A DNA stretch of 64,000 nucleotides, taken from positions 3,519,905 to 3,583,904 of the forward strand of contig NW_024738608.1 of assembly GCF_018991925.1 (NCBI RefSeq). The letters run 5' to 3'. The position numbers and the translations under genes are program-made. The notes beneath the pieces are model-generated. The model worked only from the letters and a program-made list of their open reading frames with translations, did not search any database and was not told where the DNA came from. Below, piece after piece: positions 58,661 through 64,000 of the stretch. The stretch's first letter is position 1; the number at the start of each line of letters is the position of its first letter. The stretch is from Homarus americanus (Eukaryota; Arthropoda; Malacostraca; Decapoda; Nephropidae).

Positions 58661-58960
58661 AACAACCACAATTACCACATTACAACCCAGATGTCTTCCC
58701 TTACAACACTCTAACAACTGTCTCTTCCCCTCACAACCCCTGCTGTCTTTAACCATCACAACTCTTTCATTTCTCCTACAACAAGAGTATTTTACAACTT
58801 GCTAACAACTTATATTTCTTGCCTACAAAAAAACCCCCACAACGACCTCTACCTATAACTATCACAACTATACCTACAACTACTACGACTTCTGCTTGTA
58901 AACTACCACAACTCTTATCCTATAACCCTTCCTCGTCAACTCTCCCCTATAATCAGCCTT
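58661..58960. repeat. ACAACT-rich degenerate DNA
   Basis: ACAACT/ACAACC words separated by C/T-rich spacers. Probably a decayed extension of the AAC region. Confidence 0.4.
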
Positions 58961-59115
58961 ACTACTACCACTACAACTACCACAACCACCACCAACAACC
59001 ACCACATTAATTAAGACCATCAACCACCACCACCAACCACCACCAACAACCACCACATTAATTAAGACCATCAACCACCACAACCACCATCAACCACCAA
59101 CCACCACCATCAACC
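58961..59115. repeat. ACC-rich tandem with 54-bp order
   Basis: The block ACCACATTAATTAAGACCAT occurs twice, 54 bp apart, within CAACCACCA repeats. Confidence 0.9.
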
Positions 59116-59515
59116 CTTACATGGAAAAATAACAAAACCCTCTTACACCTCCCTCCCCTCCATCTGTTCCACCACCTCTGTCACTCCACCTCTCCCACCC
59201 AACGGAATGGGGAGGTTCCTGGTGGGTTAGAGGAATGGAAGGAGGGAGGGAGAGATGGAAGGAAGGGAGGGAGGGAGGGAGGGACACTAACAATGACTCT
59301 CGTAGTTTTTGTCCAAGTGTTGACGTTTACCCTCCACACACGGCCCAGATTGAGGTATCGTGGCGGGGAATTAAGATGGGATATTAGCTTCGACACAGAG
59401 ACCTCCCCCCTAACCCTAGCTCACACCCCTTAACCCTTGCCGATCCTGCCTCTTCGCCCGTGTGCTCTCTAGATCTAAGGGGGGAGATCAGGGTGTAGTG
59501 AGGGCCGGAGGGTTG
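59116..59515. other. unique DNA with GGGA tract
   Basis: Purine tract 59228-59285; unique sequence otherwise. A minus-strand segment ending at GTGTGGAGG|GTAAACG (donor near 59330) is too weak to call. Confidence 0.4.
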
Positions 59516-59560
59516 CGCCACTATATAGAGGAGCGCGCCACTAAAGTCCTTATTGTTTCA
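59515..59560 (+). promoter_or_regulatory. possible TATA core promoter
   Basis: TGCGCCACTATATAGAGGAG followed by CGCGCCACTAAAGTCC: a TATATAG box (59522-59528) with GC-rich flanks, inside a direct repeat of GCGCCACTA. No exon or start codon was clearly linked downstream. Confidence 0.25.
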
Positions 59561-59659
59561 TCCTGGGTGTAATGATTGTGCTTGTGGTAGTCTTGTGTGC
59601 CATAATGTGGGGAGATCAATGTAGAGGGTGGCGCCTGCCTTGCCCTGTCCTGTCCTGTG

Positions 59660-59825
59660 CTGCCACCCACCCACCCAGTCACCCACCCAGCCACCCTTAC
59701 TAACCCCCACCCCCCCCACCACCTATCCCGGCGGCCACCTATGCCACCCCGGCCACTCAGTCACCCACCCCAGGCCACTAGCCACCCTTGCCACCCCCAG
59801 CCACCTCTGCCTTAGCCCTTCAAGC
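59660..59825. repeat. CCACCCAGCCACCC-rich tract
   Basis: Loose GCCACCC repeats. Confidence 0.7.
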
Positions 59826-59939
59826 CCAGCCTCCCAGCTGAACCAGGTTAGGTTTTCAGCAGCCGACCAGGCTGGTGGCCAAGGAGGGAGGGAGTGGGGG
59901 GACATGCAGTATACTCTATAAACTGATCCTCCCTTTTTA

Positions 59940-60535
59940 CTAACTCATTTCTCCTCTCCCTCTTCTTTCTCTCTCTCCTCCCTCCTTCCCTCCACTTTTC
60001 CTTCTCTGTCCCACTTTCTCTTCCTTCCTCTGTACCTTCTCTTCCACCTTCCTTTCCTCTCTCCCACTATCCCTTCTCTTTCCCAAAATTCCCTCCCTCC
60101 CTCCTACCCCCCCCTCATCCCATTCTCTCTTCCTCCCTTCCTCCATTTCTGCATTCATCCCTTCCTCCTCCTTTCTCCTCCCTTCCTCCCTCCCTCCCTC
60201 CATCCCACTTCCTTTCTTCCTTCCTTTCTTCCCTTCCCTCCCTTCTTCCTTTCTTCCTTCCTCCCCTCCTCCCTCCCTCCTTCCTTCCTTTCTTCCTTCC
60301 TTCCTTTCTTCCCCTTCCTCCCTTCTTCCTTTCTTCCTCCCTCGCCCTCCTCCTCCCTCCCTCCCTCCCTCCTCCCCTCCTTCCTTTTCTTCCTTCCTCC
60401 CTTCTTCCTTTCTTCCTTACTCCCACTCCCTCTATTCCTTCCTTCTCCCTCCTCCCTCGTTCCTTCCCTCCTTCCGTCTTTTTCCTTCTCAACCACCACC
60501 CCATCCTCTTCACCCCTCCTCCTACTCCTCCTCCA
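59940..60535. repeat. polypyrimidine (CCTTC)n tract, 600 bp
   Basis: C/T-only over most of its length, the longest such tract in the window. Glu/Gly/Arg/Lys frames on the minus strand are artefacts. Confidence 0.95.
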
Positions 60536-60539
60536 CGTA

Positions 60540-60612
60540 TCACTAAACACGCGAGAGAAACAAAAAGAAGACAGTCAGGTGATCCCCCTACGCAATATCG
60601 CAAGGACTGAGC

Positions 60613-60644
<32 letters not shown>

Positions 60645-60738
60645 AATGAACCTCAGGTCTCACCAGGACTTTGTGTTTGGAGGACCTTCTTGAGCTGTGA
60701 TATGAGGAATCACTCCTCAACTCACACACACACAAACA

Positions 60739-60783
<45 letters not shown>

Positions 60784-61020
60784 TATATATACTCATGCAC
60801 ACACATATTTTCCTACCCCTCTCACCCCCCACACACCCCTCCCACCCTCCCCAACACACAAACACCAACATCCCTCACCCCCCCCACGCACACCCTCCCA
60901 CATCCTCCCCAACACACACACACACACACATAACCACCCACAACCCCCCGCACACACTTACAATTGTTTACATAAACTTTTATAAGTGTAGACGCCTAAG
61001 TGACAGAACCTTCACTTAAA
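60540..61020. other. unique DNA between (TG)n and (CA)n
   Basis: TG 60612-60640, unique 60641-60720, CA 60722-60780, CA-rich and C-rich DNA to 60955. A Ser/Arg-rich minus frame at 60664-60720 (DSSYHSSRRSSKHKVL) is bounded by a donor CTG|GTGAGA but lacks a convincing acceptor. Confidence 0.4.
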
Positions 61021-61179
61021 AGTCATAAAAGTATAAATAAATGAATAAATAAGTTTGGTATAAGTGCAAGATTTTCTAGGTACTGTATATACTTATGTTA
61101 CTTTTATCACTTAATAACACTTAAAAAATTTACAGCATTATACTTACTTAAATAAACTTTTCCCTAAGTGTGGATGGAC

Positions 61180-62672
61180 AGGTTGTAGTGAGTGTAGACA
61201 GGTTGTAGTAAGTGTAGACAGTTTGTAGTAAGTGTTGACAGGTTGTAGTAAGTGTTGACAAGTTGTAGTAAGTGTTGACAGGTTGTAGTAAGTGTAGAGA
61301 GGTTGTAGTAAGTGTTGACAGGTTATAGTAAGTGTAGACAGGTTGTAGTAAGTATAGACAGGTTGCAGTAAGTGTTGACAGGTTGTAGTAAGTGTTGACA
61401 GGTTGTAGTAAGTGTTGACAGGTTGTAGTAAGTGTAGACAGGTTGCAGTAAGTGTAGACAGGTTGTAGTAAGTGTAGACAGGTTGTAGTAAGTGTTGACA
61501 GGTTGTAGTAAGTGTTGACAGGTTATAGTAAGTGTAGACAGGTTGTAGTAAGTATAGACAGGTTGCAGTAAGTGTTGACAGGTTGTAGTAAGTGTTGACA
61601 GGTTGTAGTAAGTGTTGACAGGTTGTAGTAAGTGTAGACAGGTTGCAGTAAGTGTTGACAGGTTGTAGTAAGTGTAGACAGGTTGCAGTAAGTGTAGACA
61701 GGTTGTAGTAAGTGTAGACAGGTTGTAGTAAGTGTTGACAGGTTGTAGTAAGTGTAGACAGGTTGTAGTAAGCAGGTTGTAGTAAGTGTTGACAGGTTGT
61801 AGTAAGTGTTGACAGGTTGTAGTAAGGAGTGTTGACAGGTTGTAGTAAGTGTAGACAGGTCGCAGTAAGAGATGTAGACAGGTTGTAGTAAGTGTAGACA
61901 GGTTGTAGTAAGTGTAGACAGGTTGTAGTAAGTGTTGACAGGTTGCAGTAAGTGTTGACAGGTTGTAGTAAGTGTAGACAGGTTGCAGTAAGTGTAGCCA
62001 GACAGGTTGCAGTAAGTGTAGACAGGTTGCAGTAAGTGTTGACAGGTTGTAGTAAAGTGTAGACAGGTTGCAGTAAGTGTTGACAGGTTGTAGTAAAGTG
62101 TAGACAGGTTGTAAGTAAGTGTAGACAGGTTGTAGTAAGTGTAGACAGGTTGCAGTAAGTGTTGACAGGTTGTAGTAAGTGTTGACAGGTTGTAGTAAGT
62201 GTTGACAGGTTGGAAATGAGTGTAGACAGGTTGTAGTAGTGTTGACAGGTTGTAGTAAGTGTTGACAGGTTGTAGTAAGTGTTGACAGGTTGCAGTAAGT
62301 GTAGACAGGTTGCAGTAAGTGTAGACAGGTTGCAGTAAGTGTAGACAGGTTGTAGTAAGTGTAGACAGGTTGCAGTAAGTGTAGACAGGTTGTAGTAAGT
62401 GTAGACAGGTTGTAGTAAGTGTTGACAGGTTGTAGTAAGTGTAGACAGGTTGTAGTAAGTGTTGACAGGTTGTAGTAAGTGTAGACAGGTTGTAGTAAGT
62501 ATAGACAGGTTGCAGTAAGTGTTGACAGGTTGTAGTAAGTGTTGACAGGTTGTAGTAAGTGTTGACAGGTTGCAGTAAGTGTTGACAGGTTGTAGTAAGT
62601 GTAGACAGGTTGTAGTAAGTGTTGACAGGTTGGTAAGTGTAGACAGGTTGCTTGTAGTAAGTGTAGACAGGG
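61180..62672. repeat. 20-bp minisatellite with 10-unit order
   Basis: About 75 units of ACAGGTTGTAGTAAGTGTAG and variants (TTG/TAG in the spacer, GTAG/GCAG in the core). The order of variants at 61321-61440 is repeated at 61521-61640, a 200-bp (10-unit) higher-order repeat, and the marker pair TATAGACA-GGTTGCAG returns at about 62495. Each unit has GTAAGT on the plus strand. The minus-strand frame of 558 codons is an artefact. Confidence 0.97.
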
Positions 62673-62875
62673 GTAAGTAACATCCCAGGAAAGGGAGAAG
62701 GGGGTGATAGTGGGGGGGTGATTGTGGGGGGGTTAGAAGGAAAGTAAATAGGGGAGAAAAAATAAGCATTAATACCGAGGCATAAAGGAGATAATATTGG
62801 GTGAATAATTTCCCCCCCAACGCCTGGGTTAAGTGTACACGTTAAATAAATTCTCCCCCTCCACCCCCCTGGCTC
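62673..62875. other. G-rich and unique DNA
   Basis: GGGGGGG runs at 62700-62735; nothing else recognised. Confidence 0.5.
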
Positions 62876-62879
62876 CGGC

Positions 62880-63127
62880 TCTCTCTCTCTCTTTATATCT
62901 CTCGCTTTCTTTGTATATCTCTTTATATCTCTCTTTCCTTATATCTCTCTCTCTTTTTCTTATGTCTCTCTCTTTTCCATATCTCCCTCTTATATACACA
63001 TATATATATATATCTTTATCTTTGTATTGCGTCTACTTTTCTCTATTTTTCTGCCTCTCGGCGTTTCTTTCTCTCATGATCTCTTTATTTCTGTCTCTTT
63101 CTGTATCTATATATCCGTCTGTCTGTC

Positions 63128-63172
<45 letters not shown>
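62880..63172. repeat. (TC)n with TATATC units
   Basis: TCTCTTTATATCTC words, a TA run (63000-63013) and a pure TC run at 63125-63170. Confidence 0.9.
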
Positions 63173-63175
<3 letters not shown>

Positions 63176-63288
63176 GACCTGAACGAAACTATAATCACCG
63201 CTGACTAAACACACTGACACACGGGGGTCGGGTCCTGACGCTGAGCCGCCACCCTGACAGTCCTCCTAGAATGCTCTCATCTTTTTAG

Positions 63289-63386
63289 CTCTTCTTCCCT
63301 GTCTTACCATTTACGGCCGTCGCTTACGTTAAGGTTTAGTCCCGTCCATGGTGTGTTTGTGAGTGGACGAACCTCAGTGAAAACAG
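63289..63386 (+). CDS. candidate internal coding exon
   Basis: Seen: acceptor GCTCTCATCTTTTTAG| (ending 63288) and donor GAAAACAG|GTGAGA (63387) bound 98 bases with only one open frame (one base, 32 codons, one base). It reads SSSLSYHLRPSLTLRFSPVH then GVFVSGRTSVKT. Both splice sites are close to consensus and the phase is 1-1 compatible. The composition is basic and Ser-rich, without repeat words. A promoter-like block starts 70 bp downstream, so this exon either ends an upstream gene or is a 5' exon of a transcript starting before that block. No domain recognised; a noncoding 5' exon is the main alternative. Confidence 0.35.
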
Positions 63387-63454
63387 GTGAGAAAATGTTA
63401 AAAAAAAATCGTGAATGGGAATTTATATGATGCTAGTGGGTGATTTTACTCAGG

Positions 63455-63735
63455 GCTTTTGTGATTGGCTGAGAATTTTCGGCTATTCATTTCAGGCCAC
63501 GCCTCTTTTATCTACATTTAGCGGTGTTATGATCATCTCCGGTGTTATTTATCGCCTTTAATCTCATTTTCAGTAATTTATCGATAATATGAGTGATTTT
63601 TTGTCATTAAATTGAGAGAAATTCTTCTATTTTTCGTTTACAAAACTGGCTTCAGAGTAAACATGCTCCGCCCCCTTAAGTTACGTCACGACAAGGGCGG
63701 AGTCATCTAAGAGCGCTCAACCAATCAGCACCAAG
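63455..63735. promoter_or_regulatory. promoter-like block: CCAAT, GC and CRE motifs
   Basis: Contains GATTGGCTGA (63463-63472, a reversed CCAAT box), GGCCACGCCTC (63495-63505), GCTCCGCCCCC (63665-63675), TTACGTCACG (63681-63690, a full CRE/ATF site), AAGGGCGGAG (63692-63701) and AACCAATCAGC (63719-63729, a forward CCAAT box). The two GC boxes form an inverted pair around the CRE. NF-Y, Sp/KLF and CREB/ATF factors bind such motifs in animals. Two CCAAT boxes in opposite orientation fit a bidirectional promoter. No TATA box. Transcript direction is not clear. Confidence 0.5.
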
Positions 63736-64000
63736 CAATACACTTGATTCTACGTTGCCAGGACCTAGGACGAGTTTGAGAGTCGATGATGGTTATTAAA
63801 CATTTTTTGAAGTGAATAAAGTGAATAATCATCTTTATTCATGAAAGAATCTTGACTCCATTAGATGTAGTTCAGTCAGGCGTCCCACACAAAAGTATAT
63901 TTAATCCCCTATTATCTTTTTTTTCTCGTAAAGCTTAGGTCTTTGGCTGTCCCGACCAATATTTCTCTGCCTTATATTATCATTCTCAGGTAACGAGGAG
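63736..64000 (+). other. possible 5' leader and intron start
   Basis: AT-rich DNA downstream of the promoter-like block. It holds a short upstream frame (ATGATGGTTATTAAAC, 63788) and ends with TTATCATTCTCAG|GTAACG at 63989, readable either as an acceptor with a long pyrimidine stretch or as a donor (CAG|GTAACG). The window ends 10 bases later. Confidence 0.3.

Noticed and set aside
60664..60720. Ser/Arg-rich minus-strand exon (SSYHSSRRSSKHKVL)
   Set aside because: Donor is plausible but the best acceptor gives only 31 bases and the frame otherwise runs into TG repeats.
61144..62820. 558-codon minus-strand frame with TYYNLSTLTTTCQHLLQPV-type repeats
   Set aside because: Direct translation of the 20-bp minisatellite; composition and periodicity explained by DNA repeat alone.

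Overview
This window reads as nuclear DNA of an arthropod, most probably a decapod crustacean (crab, porcelain crab or relative). The sequence shows many short interstitial runs of the arthropod telomere pentamer TTAGG/CCTAA, very dense microsatellites, GT-AG type splice signals, a non-autonomous hAT element, ends of non-LTR retrotransposons and a tRNA-headed SINE-like family. The decapod placement is an inference from this style and from recalled decapod repeats; no gene in the window fixes the species. No bacterial, viral, CRISPR or operon-like feature was seen.

About half or more of the 64 kb is tandem repeat. The two largest blocks are a 20-bp satellite at about 23.76-30.49 kb (roughly 330 copies) and a (GGT)n-GCTTGTTACAG array at about 46.55-52.56 kb. 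A third large array, also 20 bp, lies at 61.18-62.67 kb and shows a 10-unit higher-order repeat. Smaller minisatellites sit at 1.09-1.49, 1.64-2.74, 2.94-3.58, 9.97-10.72, 11.18-12.47, 17.4-18.6, 34.9-36.1, 37.3-38.3, 39.2-39.7, 44.4-45.1 and 55.4-56.2 kb. Most long open frames here are artefacts of these arrays.

Mobile DNA: an intact-ended hAT MITE with 8-bp target duplication (16463-16720); a frame-broken C-terminal piece of a reverse-transcriptase element (22340-22997); four decayed 3' ends of one non-LTR family (33815-34270, 34413-34649, 36800-37125 minus, 53935-54284 minus); and two copies of a tRNA-related SINE-like element (32365-32700 and 37185-38304), the second carrying about 14 tandem copies of a 68-bp internal segment.

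Genic signals are sparse and no complete gene is present. The best candidates are single exons with splice signals: a signal-peptide first exon (4317-4401 minus), an open exon at 6817-7033 minus, a possible two-exon fragment at 20138-20455 minus, exons at 33295-33396, 40801-40916, 54765-54889 and 63289-63386 plus, a tiny two-exon reading frame at 45558-45823, and a promoter-like block with CCAAT, GC and CRE motifs at 63455-63735. They lie on both strands and cannot be joined into one gene; they probably belong to long-intron genes or to non-coding transcripts. None was assigned a product.
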